DNA from: Alistipes putredinis
Lineage (GTDB): Bacteria > Bacteroidota > Bacteroidia > Bacteroidales > Rikenellaceae
Reading direction: 5' to 3'
DNA length: 64,000 nt
NCBI GenBank assembly: GCA_022009915.1
Contig: CP091730.1
Location: 186,001 to 250,000 of the forward strand
How positions within the stretch are numbered: position 1 is the stretch's first letter; the number at the start of each line of letters is the position of its first letter. Positions 1 to 8,857 of this stretch are shown here, one piece after another. The notes under the pieces were generated by a model that was not told the origin of the DNA, did no database searches, and was given only the letters and a program-made list of their open reading frames with translations. A program made the translations under genes and the position numbers.

Positions 1-395
1 GGGAACGACTACCATAGCCTTTTCGCCGAGCGTAATCGCTGGAAGTCTCATTTCGGTGAATTTCGGAAAATTCTACGGAGGACTTCAAACCCAGTACGTC
101 AGCAAGCAGTACACCTCCAACGGCGAGCACGAAGTCTCTCTCTACCGCGCTACTGCGTGAGCAATCTGCGATTGAGCTACCGGTTCGACCTGCCGTCGCT
201 CAAATGGCTCGAAGTGGGGGTTGCCGTGAACAACCTGTTCAACAAAAAAAGTATTTCAGTAACGGATTCGGCAGTAGTTCGATGATTTGCAAGAAAGTCG
301 GAGAGGAATATGTACCCGACTACCGTTCGGACTATGCGGGCTACTATCCGCAGGCTACGATAAATGTTTTGGGAAGCGTAACGCTCAGATTTTAG
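1..395 (+). CDS. TonB-dependent outer-membrane receptor, C-terminal fragment (two apparent frameshifts)
   Basis: This is the last ~130 residues of a TonB-dependent receptor; the rest lies outside the window. Three frames carry it in order: a stretch with VIAGSLISVNFGKFYGG and QTQYVSKQY, then LRLSYRFDLPSLKWLEVGVAVNNLFNK, then YFSNGF and a terminal VLGSVTLRF. NNLFN(K)KY and a final aromatic strand are typical of the last beta-strands and C-terminal signature of this family. The second frame change falls in a run of seven A (about 242-248) and the first near a TCTCTCT tract (about 131-140), so both look like sequence errors. The following pnuC starts 2 nt after the stop, so receptor and permease are probably co-transcribed for vitamin or nucleoside uptake. 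The substrate cannot be told from this end of the protein. Confidence 0.85.
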
Positions 396-397
396 AC

Positions 398-970
398 ATG
401 ACGTTCGACTGGTCTTTGATTCTGCAAATCGCAGGAGTATGTCTCGGCCTGCTCTACCTCTATTTGGAGTACAAGGCGAGCATACTGCTGTGGGTCGTGG
501 GTCTTGTCATGCCATTGGTGCACGGCATACTCTATTACCGCTCGGGGCTTTACGCCGACATGGCCATGAACGTATACTATATTCTGGCAGGCATTTACGG
601 CTGGGTAGTCTGGCGGGGCGCTCCGCGCAAAAAGAAACACGTGCAAATCACCCGCACGCCGCGCTCGCTCGTCCTGCCGCTCGCTGGATGCTTCATTGCC
701 GTGGATGCGCTGATAACATTTCTGCTGATTCGTTTCACGGACAGCACCGTCCCCTATATGGATGCGCTGACCACGGCCCTGAGCATCGTTGCCATGTGGA
801 TGCTTTCGCGCAAATACGTCGAACAGTGGCTCCTTTGGTTAGTCGTGGATGCCGTTTGCGTCGGATTGTATATATATAAAGGTATACCTCTGACCGCCGG
901 CCTGTATGCACTCTACACCGCAATGGCCTATGCGGGCTACCGACGCTGGATGAAACAGATTAAGGATTAA
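398..970 (+). CDS. pnuC: PnuC-family vitamin/nicotinamide riboside transporter
   Basis: A 190-aa hydrophobic protein with about seven membrane segments, the usual PnuC size. The conserved PnuC segment NVYYILAGIYGWVVWR is near residue 55, and the C-terminal half ends with the usual YTAMAYAGYRRW segment. PnuC proteins are SWEET-like facilitators for nicotinamide riboside, and relatives (PnuT) carry thiamine. In Bacteroidetes they often sit next to a TonB receptor, as here. The ATG at 398 is chosen because it follows the receptor stop by 2 nt and gives the family length; a longer in-frame reading would overlap the receptor. A strong terminator follows at once, so this is the last gene of its operon. 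Substrate (nicotinamide riboside or thiamine) is undecided. Confidence 0.9.
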   Translation: MTFDWSLILQIAGVCLGLLYLYLEYKASILLWVVGLVMPLVHGILYYRSGLYADMAMNVYYILAGIYGWVVWRGAPRKKKHVQITRTPRSLVLPLAGCFIAVDALITFLLIRFTDSTVPYMDALTTALSIVAMWMLSRKYVEQWLLWLVVDAVCVGLYIYKGIPLTAGLYALYTAMAYAGYRRWMKQIKD

Positions 971-987
971 GACTTCATTCATAGACA

Positions 988-1022
988 AAAAAGGCCTCGC
1001 TAATTGCGAGGCCTTTTTTTTT
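988..1022 (+). terminator. Rho-independent terminator after pnuC
   Basis: A perfect 10-bp stem, AAGGCCTCGC / GCGAGGCCTT with a 5-nt loop, is followed by a run of more than eight T. It lies 18 nt after the pnuC stop. Confidence 0.93.
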
Positions 1023-1089
1023 TACACCCTTTTTACAAACACGAGCCGGAAAGTTCTTTATCGGTTCTTGTAAAAATACTCTATTCCTT

Positions 1090-1120
1090 ATTGCTTTTTC
1101 AAAGATAAGCATTATATTTG
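1090..1120 (+). promoter_or_regulatory. Bacteroidetes-type promoter for a small transcript
   Basis: The -7 element TATATTTG (1113-1120) fits the Bacteroidetes TAnnTTTG consensus exactly. An ATTG (1090-1093) lies 19 nt upstream, the right place for the -33 TTTG. No open reading frame on this strand starts downstream before the terminator at 1182-1212. Confidence 0.7.
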
Positions 1121-1125
1121 CACTC

Positions 1126-1212
1126 GAAAGAAATTAAGTGCCCCGAAAGGGGAAGGCCATTCTGCGGATTGGACCGATTCCGGGAGAATCTTTATAGATT
1201 CTCCCTTTTTTT
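1126..1212 (+). ncRNA. Candidate small structured RNA of about 85 nt, unidentified
   Basis: Between a consensus promoter (ending 1120) and an intrinsic terminator lies a short unit with no ORF. It contains a stable CCCC-GAAA-GGGG tetraloop hairpin (1141-1152), a GC-rich middle section (GGCCATTCTGCGGATTGGACC), then the terminator stem GGGAGAATC / GATTCTCCC (1182-1205) and seven T. I compared it by eye with 4.5S RNA, 6S RNA, tmRNA and common riboswitches and saw no signature match. It could instead be an attenuated leader, but the nearest downstream gene on this strand is 5 kb away. Confidence 0.5.
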
Positions 1213-1239
1213 ATTTCTTAGATAGCCACCTGTTCGTCA

Positions 1240-1632
1240 TTATAAATGACAATGGCCTTGTCTGTCGATGTCGTATAAATTCATATAATTTCTGATTTTC
1301 ATTTCTATATAACTGTCGCTTAAATTGTCTCTATTTCCTTTCATGTTCAACACGACAGCCCTTGCCTGTTCAGATGCTTTTTTCATCATCACCTGAATAT
1401 TTCGTATCGTGGGAGTGAATGTTTTTGTTCCGTAGACAGTCCTGCCGATTACCGCGTCGGCATTTTTGTTTGTATCCGGCGGTAGATATATCGTCGGGCG
1501 GGTAATATGTGGTCCAGAAATCGTCATTCAAGGGGTGCACTATTCTGTCGAGGATGCGGTGCGGCTCGTACATGTTTGTCGCCGGCTTCGAATCCTTTGT
1601 TTTCAAGGCAGGCAAATGCACATATAGACATG
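1240..1632 (-). pseudogene. Fragment resembling the CdiA C-terminal tRNase/toxin domain
   Basis: Two overlapping minus-strand frames join into one segment reading ...IVHPLNDDFWTTYYPPDD then IYLPPDTNKNADAVIGRTVY, GTKTFTPTIRNIQVMMKKA and SEQARAVVLNM. The order D/K-N-A-D-A, Y-x-x-K, T-I-R-N, K-A-x-x-Q-A-x-x-V-V-L resembles the nuclease fold used as CdiA_C-type tRNase toxin domains and in some phage head-morphogenesis fusions. There is no delivery domain, no immunity gene beside it, and the N-terminus dissolves into short frames, so it is probably a decayed scrap. It lies just after the terminator of the OmpA/TPR lipoprotein gene. The family call rests on motif memory only. Confidence 0.4.
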
Positions 1633-1637
1633 AAAAA

Positions 1638-1670
1638 GTTTGGCCGGCTGCAATTCGCAACCGGCCAAAC
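1638..1670 (-). terminator. Terminator after the OmpA/TPR lipoprotein gene
   Basis: A 10-bp stem GTTTGGCCGG / CCGGCCAAAC. On the minus strand it is followed by CTTTTTC. It lies 30 nt beyond the lipoprotein stop codon. Confidence 0.8.
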
Positions 1671-1699
1671 TCGTATTAAGTTATTTCAGTTCGATGGAC

Positions 1700-3366
1700 T
1701 TATTTCAAGTCGTCGGCAGAAATGACCTTTTTCAGATTTACGTCTTTCAGAGCCTTTGCTTTCAGGCTGGGGTCTTTCTCGCAAGCTACTTTGACATACT
1801 TGACAGCAGCGCTCTTGTTGCCCTCCTGAGCGGCGATAACTCCGCGCAGGTATTCGGCATCTGCGGTATCCAGATTGCCAAGAGCAGTCTTGGCTGCGTT
1901 CAGGTTGCCGTTCAGAACTTCGGCAACAGCATTGTTGTAACCGCTCAAAGACGAGGTTGAAGAAGCGTAGTTACCTTTGGCAACCGAGGAGAGAGCCTTG
2001 GTCTAGGCAGATGCGGAGGAGAGATATTTTTCCTGCCTCGGCAGTCTTGCCCTGTGCGAGTGCCACGAGAGCCATGTTGTTGTTCAATTCCGAGTCGCTT
2101 CCGAGTTTGGCTGCTTTCTCGAATGCGGTCTGAGCTGCGGCGTAGTTTCCGAGAGCGGCCTCGGCTACACCGTAGTTGTTGTAGGCACGAGCGTCGTTGT
2201 ATTTCTCGGCAGCGGCCTTGTGGATAGCGGCCTTGGCAGCGGGCTCATCGTAAAGGGTGGCAGCGAAGAGCATCTCTTCCAGTGTCAGAGACGACATGTC
2301 GCTCTCGACGGCTGCTTTGAGTTCCTCGTCGGTCTTGCCCTGAATGTCGGCGGAAGCCACGAGCTGGGTACGACGCAGTTTGGGAAGAACATCTTTTGCC
2401 AGAGTCTGGAATACGGAAGACATGTTCTTGATTTCGGCATCGCGCTGTGCGGGCGACGAGTACATTTGCAGTACTTGGAGAATCATATCCTTGTCCTTGA
2501 TATCGGAAGCCTCGACCAGTTCCTTGAAACCGTCCCAGTCTTCGCCGTAAGCTGCGGCATCGTAAGTCAGACCGTCCACTTTTTTTGAGCTGCTTGCTGA
2601 TAGCGGCCTTACCGGACTCGCTACGGCTCTTCGAGAGTTTGTCGTTGAAGTTCTCAGGACCGTCGGGAGATGCGTAACCGTTGGCATAGATGCTGCCGAG
2701 TGTTGCGCGATCCTTGTTCACGTATTCCTTTACGAAATCCTCGAACGCCTTAATCTGCTCCGAAGTGAGCTGGTTCTTGCGCACGTTCGACTGGCTGATA
2801 ACATACATGATGTCGGCTTTTTCGGTAACGGTGGTGACACGTTTGAAGTTATCGCTCATTATCTGCATTGCATCGGCGTAATTCACGTCGTTCTGCAAGG
2901 TGTTTACGCCCTGAGCCACGGGAATCGAACCGACCTCTTCGAAATCGGCGCCCTTCTTGTTGGAGCACTTGAAAGCCACGCGAAGCACCAGAGTGCACTC
3001 CTGTGCTTTCGGGTCGTAAGGTATGGCTATCGACTGGGTATAGGTACCGCCCTGCTTCTTGTCGATGACCGGATAGTTGTCGGCAACTTTGGTACCCTGA
3101 ACGTATTTGGGAGTTCCGACGATTTCGCCGCCGTCGTAAACCAGCACCGGAGTAACTCTCATCACGGCTTTGGCATTGTAGTACTTCTCGGGGAATGTTA
3201 CGGTTACGTCGGTAACCACATTGTTCCCTTTCAGCATCAAGACTTCGGGATTGCATGATACCGTAACATCATCAATCTTCTTTGCCATCTTCTTGTAGCA
3301 GTTGCAAGAAGCGAGTGTGAGCACACATACGGCAAAAACTAAGCTCAACTTTGCGATTCTTTTCAT
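1700..3366 (-). CDS. OmpA-like/TPR lipoprotein (frameshifts plus one in-frame TAG)
   Basis: The protein starts with a lipoprotein signal (MKRIAKLSLVFAV, lipobox LTLASC; Cys near residue 21). A long beta-rich N-terminal half follows. Next is an OmpA/MotB-like peptidoglycan-binding segment with ANGYASPDGPENFNDKLSKSR, and finally TPR-like helices (NNYGVAEAALGNYAAAQTAFEKA; NMALVALAQGK; YLRGVIAAQEGNKSAAVKY). Such proteins anchor the outer membrane to the cell wall in Bacteroidetes. The start is the ATG giving the lipobox. The frame changes in a run of seven A (about 2580-2586, six expected) and near 2030. An in-frame TAG stands at 2003-2005 in the context GCCTAGAC, with good homologous-looking sequence on both sides. 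I treat this as one gene of about 555 aa. Confidence 0.8.
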
Positions 3367-3429
3367 AATCATTATAAATAAAAAAATTTATCCGTTTCAA
3401 CTATTTGCCCGATTAACCAATCTTTACCG

Positions 3430-3437
3430 CAAATATA
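3430..3437 (-). promoter_or_regulatory. Promoter -7 element for the OmpA/TPR lipoprotein
   Basis: TATATTTG on the minus strand, about 64 nt before the start codon, matches TAnnTTTG. The -33 region is only weakly TTTG-like. The remaining sequence between this and pnp (3438-3558) shows no gene. Confidence 0.5.
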
Positions 3438-3558
3438 ATGGTTTCGCATCGAAAAACCGACGCTGCCGGTACAAAAATATTTCGAAAAATATTCTACGTA
3501 AACGTATTCCGTACTCCCAAAACGCATGCCAGCGACGCGGTGTTCTGTGCATACTTAT

Positions 3559-5678
3559 TTATAAAAGCACTTTATGCGAAAGTTTGTATTTGCCGGTCTT
3601 GGAATCGACGCCGATGAGTTTCACCTCTATCATGTCGCCCTCTTTGAGTCCCGTCTGCTCCATGGTCTCGTAGCGCTGCTTGCCTATCTCCGAGATATGC
3701 AGCAGGGCATCCTTGCCGGGGAGAATCTCGACGAATGCTCCGAAAGGAACGATTGTCTTGATTTTTACCGTTATATATTTCGCCGACTTCCGGAACCGCT
3801 ACTATGCCTTTTATACGTGCGATAGCGGCATCGATAGAGTCTTTGTCGGGACCGAATACATCCACGACGCCCTTGTTGTCGGTTTCGGTAATGGTGATTG
3901 TGGTACCGGTGGTCTTCTGTATCTCCTGAATGACTTTTCCGCCGGGGCCGATGACGGCGCCGATAAAGTCGGTGGGAATGGTCATCTGGACGATGCGCGG
4001 CACGAACGGCTTGTAGTCCTCTCTCGGCTCGGAGATGCACTCGCAAATCTTGCCCAGAATGTGCATGCGTCCGACTTTGGCCTGCTGCAACGCCTTGGCG
4101 AGCACTTCGTAAGAAAGGCCGTCCACCTTTATATCCATCTGCGTTGCGGTGATACCGTCTTTGGTTCCCGTGACCTTGAAGTCCATGTCGCCGAGGTGGT
4201 CCTCGTCACCGAGAATGTCGGAGAGCACGGCGTACTTGTCGCTGTCGTAATCCGTGATGAGACCCATGGCGATACCCGACACGGGCTTTTTGAGTTTTAC
4301 GCCCGCATCCATGAGCGCCAGCGTACCTGCGCAAACCGTTGCCATGGACGACGAACCGTTGGATTCCAGAATATCCGAAACCACGCGCACTGCATAAGGA
4401 TTCTCCTCTCCCAGCGGAACCATGGGTTTGAGTGCACGCCATGCGAGGTGTCCGTGACCTATCTCCCTGCGGCTGAGTCCGCGGCTGGCTTTCGCCTCGC
4501 CCGTCGAGAACGGAGGGAAGTTGTAGTGGAGCACGAACTGCTCGCTGCCCTGAACCAGCACCTCGTCGATTTGCTTCTCGTCGAGTTTGGTTCCGAGCGT
4601 GACGGTGGTCAAAGACTGCGTTTCGCCTCGGGTGAAAATGGCCGAACCGTGTGCGGCCGGAAGATAATCCACCTCGCACCAGATAGGGCGAATCTCGTCG
4701 GTCTTGCGGCCGTCCAGACGTTTGCCCTCGTCCAGAATCATGCGGCGCATGGCCTTTTTAAGCACGTCGTCATGATAGTATTTCTTAATCAGAGGCAGCT
4801 TTTCGACCAGCTCCTCTTCCGAGAACTGTGCTGCGAATTCAGCCTCTATCGCATCGAATGCGTCCATGCGCTCGTGCTTCGAGGTGCCGCTCGTAGCAAC
4901 GGCATACGCCTTGTCGTATGTCTAGGCGATGACTCTCTGGCGGAGCTCCTCGTCGTTTACCTCGTGGCAATAGGTGCGTTTAACGTCCTTGCCGAGCTCC
5001 TTGCTGAGCTCGATTTGGACGGCGCAGTGTTTCTTGATTTCCTCGTGGGCGAACTTTATGGCGTCGAGCATCACCTCCTCGGAGACTTCCTTCATCTCGC
5101 CCTCGACCATGAGTATGTTGTCTATCGTTCCGCCGACCATGATGTCGAGGTCCGCAGCATCCATCTGCGAATATGTCGGATTGATTACGAACCGGCCGTC
5201 GATACGGGCCACTCTGACCTCCGAAATCGGGCCTCCGAACGGAATGTCCGAAACGGCTAATGCCGCCGAAGCAGCCAGACCTGCCAGTGCATCGGGCTGA
5301 ATATCCTTGTCGGCCGAAATCAGGTTCACCGTAACGTAAACCTCCGCGTGGTAGTCCGACGGGAAAAAGCGGACGCAGTGCGCGGTCGATGAGTCGGGCT
5401 ACGAGTATTTCGCTGTCGTTGGGACGAGCTTCACGTTTGAGAAATCCCCCCGGAAAACGTCCGCATGCGGCATATTTCTCCTTGTACTCGACTTGGAGCG
5501 GCATGAAATCCGTATCAGGTTTGGCATCTTTGGCCGCCACCACGGTACCGAGAAGCATGGTGTCGCCCTGTTTTACCACAACGGCACCGTCGGCCTGTTT
5601 GGCCAGTTTTCCTGTTTCGATGATTATTTCCCGTCCGTCCGAGAGCGTAATCACCTTTTGTGTTGCATTGTACATCAT
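3559..5678 (-). CDS. pnp: Polyribonucleotide nucleotidyltransferase (PNPase), frames broken
   Basis: PNPase degrades mRNA 3' to 5' by phosphorolysis, as a trimer in the cytoplasm. In order I see the first RNase PH domain (DGREIIIETGKLAKQADGAVVV; AACGRFPGGFLKREARP; ILVARLIDRALRPLFP), the all-helical linker, and the second RNase PH domain (RTDEIRPI-like; HGSAIFTRGETQSLTTVTLG; FPPFSTGE). Then comes KH (FIGAVIGPGGKVIQEIQ), followed by S1 (GEIYNGK, then VPFGAFVEILPGKDALLHIS in another frame). The natural end is KYKLSHKVLL. Apparent errors are an extra C after RPLFP (about 5367) and an extra A at about 3765. An in-frame TAG lies at 4922-4924, again in GCCTAGAC, between RQRVIA and TYDKAYAV. Length with repairs is about 706 aa, normal for Bacteroidetes. 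rpsO lies just upstream, as in many bacteria. Confidence 0.93.
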
Positions 5679-5713
5679 TGCATCTTATGTTGATTCATCC
5701 ATATTGCGCTTTT

Positions 5714-5754
5714 AAGAAATAAAGGCAATTTAGAGGTTAAATTGCCTTTATTTC
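5714..5754 (-). terminator. Hairpin between rpsO and pnp (attenuator/terminator)
   Basis: AAATAAAGGCAATTT / AAATTGCCTTTATTT forms a long A/T-flanked stem with a short loop (AGAGGTT region). On the minus strand it ends in a T-rich tract, 25-60 nt after the rpsO stop and about 38 nt before pnp. It resembles the rpsO-t1-pnp arrangement of other bacteria, where partial read-through feeds pnp. Confidence 0.75.
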
Positions 5755-5776
5755 AGTGGTTTCGCCTCCGAAAGTA

Positions 5777-6051
5777 TTACTTTCTGAGGTTGAGAGCTTT
5801 GACGATGGCCCTGTATCTTTCGATATCGACTTCCTTCAAATACTCCAACAACTGGCGACGTTTTCCGACCAGACGCAAAAGGGCGCGCTGCGTACCGAAA
5901 TCGTGCTTGTTGCTTTTGAGGTGATTGGTAAGGTGGCCGATACGATAGGAAAACAACGCGATCTGACTCTCTGGCGAGCCGGTATCGGTGTTAGACTTCC
6001 CGTACTGACCGAAAAAAGCTCCTGCTTTTTCTCTGCTGATAAATAGCTCAT
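5777..6051 (-). CDS. rpsO: 30S ribosomal protein S15 (apparent +2 frameshift)
   Basis: S15 binds the central domain of 16S rRNA. The N-terminus MSYLSAEKKQELF is in one frame and the remainder (GQYGKSNTDTGSPESQIALF, then SYRIGHLTNHLKSNKHDFGT and QRALLRLVGKRRQLLEYLK) in another. The S15 hallmarks are H-x-x-x-K-H-D-x-x-x-x-R and GxRRxLLxYL. The break is a run of six T (six A on plus, about 6013-6018) where four are expected. Since S15 should be functional, this is strong evidence that homopolymer indels in this sequence are errors. With repair the protein is about 89-91 aa, the normal length. A terminator separates it from pnp. Confidence 0.93.
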
Positions 6052-6120
6052 AATTTGAATTTGATTATGGTTCCACTCTATGATGAATCCGCCTTACCGG
6101 ATACCACCAGAGCGTGAGTG

Positions 6121-6152
6121 CAAAGGTAAGTTTTTCTTATTTAATAAGCAAC
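6121..6152 (-). promoter_or_regulatory. rpsO promoter
   Basis: On the minus strand TACCTTTG (-7, 6121-6128) is preceded, after a 20-nt spacer, by GTTG (-33, 6149-6152). A leader of about 65 nt would precede the rpsO start and could host S15 autoregulation, but I do not recognise a known S15 leader fold. Confidence 0.65.
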
Positions 6153-6296
6153 AACTCAACAGGTTTTTGCGGGCCGTGCCGAATTTTTCACAGGCCGAGC
6201 GCAGAGATTTTTCGTGCGCACGGACTCCGGCGGCATGCCGCATCGCAGACCCTAAGTTCGGGACAGCGGCGGCAAAACGCAAACAAATGCCGCGCG

Positions 6297-6327
6297 TTTA
6301 GGTATAATCGTCAAAAACTTATCTTTG
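6297..6327 (+). promoter_or_regulatory. Promoter for the nfeD-apbE-lipid kinase operon
   Basis: TATCTTTG (6320-6327) fits TAnnTTTG, and TTTA (6297-6300) lies 19 nt upstream as a near -33 element. Transcription would begin about 55 nt before the GTG at 6390. Confidence 0.6.
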
Positions 6328-6389
6328 CCCTCGGCTCGGGTTTTTGCAGCCATGCCGTCGCGGCGACGAACCGAAAAAGAGATTGCGAA

Positions 6390-7776
6390 GTGAAAAAGAT
6401 ACTCACATTCATAGCGATAATGTTGGGCTTGTTTCCTGTTTCGGCGCAGGCTGCGGCGAAAAGCGAGGTATACGTTTTTCCCATAAAGGAGAACATTTCG
6501 CTGTCCACGGTGCGACTTGCCGGCAAGTGTTTCGAACAGGCGCGGCAGCGCGGCGCCGATATCATAGTGATAGACCTGAACACTTACGGAGGGCTGGTCG
6601 ATGCGGCGGATTCGATTCGTCAGCGCATAGCCCGCTGTCCCATACCGGTTTACGTGCTGATTGACGACAGGGCGGTGAGCGCCGGTGCGCTTATCGCGCT
6701 TTCTGCCGACAGGATTTACATGCGCAAAGATGCGACAATCGGCGCAGCCACGGTGGTGAACCAGAACGGCGAACCGATGCCGGACAAGTACCAGAGTTTC
6801 ATGCGAGCCGTAATGCGTTCGACCGCTGAGGCCCACGGCAAACGGATTTTGATAGAGAACGGCGACACCTCCTGCGTGTGGGTCCGCGATCCTAAAATCG
6901 CCGAACGTATGGTCGGTAGCTCCTCGTCGCCGGATTCGGTGCTCAGTTTCACCGCACTCGAAGCGGAGCAGGGCCGGATTCAGCGAAGGTACTCTCGGCT
7001 CGGTGAAGCAGATATTGGAAAAGGAGGGGATAACGGACTTCGAGATATACGAGTACGAACCATCGGCCGTCGATAAAATAGCCGGTTTCCTATCCAATCC
7101 GCTGTTGCAGGGCATCATGATAATGCTGATAGTGGCCGGCATATACTTCGAATTGCAGACGCCCGGGGTGGGGTTCCCGCTGTGCGTGGCACTGACAGGC
7201 GCCGCGCTCTATTTCGCACCGCTGTACATAGAAGGGGTGGTGGAGTACTGGGAAATAATCACGTTTTTGGCTGGTGTGCTGCTTGTAGTGCTCGAACTGT
7301 TCGTGACACCCGGATTCGGCATGTTCGGCATAATCGGCGTTACCGCCATGATTTTCGGACTGGTTTTCGCAATCATAGACCGAGGCATGCTGCGCTACAT
7401 ACCCACGGGCGAAATTTCGGCATCGTACCTCGCCGTGCCGCTCTCTACGGTAGTGGTGTCGATGACCCTCTCGCTCATACTCTCCATGTGGGCGGCAAAG
7501 AGACTGCTGACCCGACGCTCGGCGCTCAAAAGCGGAATCGTGCTCGAATCGAGCCTGAATGCCGAAAACGGATACATCTCGCACGTCTCCGGCTCGCAGG
7601 TGGTGGACCGGACGGGAATAGTGTCGGCGGACCTGAAACCGTCGGGGCGCGTATATGTGAACGGACAGGCATGGCAGGCCTCCTCGGACGAGGGGATATT
7701 CATAGCGAAAGGCGAAAAGGTGCGCATCGTGCGATACGAGGGTGGCGTGGCCTACTGCCGCAGAATTTCGGAATAG
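6390..7776 (+). CDS. NfeD-type membrane serine protease (ClpP class), one frameshift
   Basis: The protein has an N-terminal signal (KKILTFIAIMLGLFPVSAQA), a ClpP/crotonase-like protease domain (YVFPIKENISLSTVRL; IIVIDLNTYGGLVDAADSIR; VLIDDRAVSAGALIALSADR with the nucleophile Ser in AVSAG; then the MRKDATIGAATVV strand). After these come four or five membrane helices and a C-terminal OB-fold NfeD domain (TGIVSADLKPSGRVYVNGQA; GEKVRIVRYEGG). These proteases act with stomatin/flotillin-like partners at the inner membrane. I chose the GTG at 6390 because it begins the signal peptide and follows the promoter by a sensible distance. The frame shifts at about 6972, where CAGGGCCGG should probably be CAGGCCGG. 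apbE follows 22 nt later. Confidence 0.85.
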
Positions 7777-7798
7777 GAACAAAAAAACAGAAATAGTA

Positions 7799-8824
7799 AT
7801 GAAAAAAGCGTTTTTAATCATCACGGTATTGTGCACGACACTGATGTTCTCGTGCAAGAACAACGGTTACAAGATATACAACGGACTGGCGCAAGGCACC
7901 ACCTACCGCATAATCGCGCAGAATGCGCCGCACGACATAGAGCAGCAGATAGCCGACGTGTTCCAGCGTGCCGACAGCCTGTTCTCCATCTTCAATCCGA
8001 ATTCGGTGATAAGCCGCATCAACCGAAACGAAAACAGGCTCATCGACGATGAAATAGCCTCCTGCCTGATGATTGCCTCGGACGTTTACTCCCTTTCGGG
8101 CGGAGCATACGACGTTACCGTAAAACCGATAGTGGACGCATGGGGATTCGGCAGCGGCAGGAAAAACCCGTCGGCGGAGTACATAGACTCGCTGATGCAG
8201 TTCGTAGGATTTAACAAACTCGATTTTCAGACGCTTCCCGGGGTGCTCCGAAAACAGCGTTCGGGCGTTCAAATCGACCTCAGTTCGATAGCGAAAGGCT
8301 ACACGGTGGACATGATGTCCCGCATGTTGCGTAAAAACGGCATAAAGAACTTTCTGGTGGAAATAGGCGGCGAAATCTACTGCCACGGCGTCAATTCCAA
8401 AGGCAGGGACTGGATTGTCGGAATAGACATGCCGATAAACGGCAACGGAATGCTCGACGGCCATGCCGTAGACAAGTTGCAGGCCGTATTGAGCCTTTCG
8501 GGCAAGGCGGTGGCCACGTCGGGCAATTACCGCAATTTCTATGTGGACGATAACGGAAACAAAATCGTACACACGATAAATCCCAAGACAGGCCGGCCGG
8601 TAAACAGCAATGTGCTTTCGGTTACGGTACTGTCCGGCACCTGCGCATACGCCGACGCCATCGCCACGGCGCTTATGGCTGCCGGAGGATTGCAGCAGGT
8701 CAAGGACATGGTTCGAAACATGAACACGGACATCGCCTACTATGTGATTTACAGCGACGAGGACGGATTTTTCAAGACATACAACTCCCCGTCTTTCGAC
8801 AGATTCATCATCGAAAAAAAGTAA
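7799..8824 (+). CDS. apbE: FAD:protein FMN transferase (ApbE), lipoprotein
   Basis: 341 aa and intact. ApbE attaches FMN covalently to Thr in flavoproteins such as Nqr/Rnf subunits, outside the inner membrane. The lipobox LMFSC is at residues 14-18. Family motifs run in order: GTTYRI near 33, the DADSLFSIFNPNS-type segment, GAYDVTVKPIVDAWGFG near 100, QIDLSSIAKGYTVD near 158, IGGEIYCHGVNSKGRDWIVG near 185, the AVATSGNYRNF segment near 240, HTINPKTGRPVNS near 262, and AYADAIATALMAAG with the Mg-binding D/T residues. It lies 22 nt after nfeD and 33 nt before the lipid kinase gene. Confidence 0.95.
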   Translation: MKKAFLIITVLCTTLMFSCKNNGYKIYNGLAQGTTYRIIAQNAPHDIEQQIADVFQRADSLFSIFNPNSVISRINRNENRLIDDEIASCLMIASDVYSLSGGAYDVTVKPIVDAWGFGSGRKNPSAEYIDSLMQFVGFNKLDFQTLPGVLRKQRSGVQIDLSSIAKGYTVDMMSRMLRKNGIKNFLVEIGGEIYCHGVNSKGRDWIVGIDMPINGNGMLDGHAVDKLQAVLSLSGKAVATSGNYRNFYVDDNGNKIVHTINPKTGRPVNSNVLSVTVLSGTCAYADAIATALMAAGGLQQVKDMVRNMNTDIAYYVIYSDEDGFFKTYNSPSFDRFIIEKK

Positions 8825-8857
8825 CGGCCCGATGAGACCGAACATTTTCAGTTAAGC

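Noticed and set aside
2003..4924. Genome-wide recoding of TAG
   Set aside because: Several genes in the window end normally at TAG (for example the TonB receptor at 393-395), so only the two odd sites are reported.
3680..5260. 526-codon open frame on the plus strand across pnp
   Set aside because: It is a shadow of pnp: it has no family motifs, while the opposite strand carries clear PNPase domains.
7799..7855. Upstream start (7742) for apbE
   Set aside because: The ATG at 7799 directly begins a lipoprotein signal, while the longer form overlaps the nfeD end.
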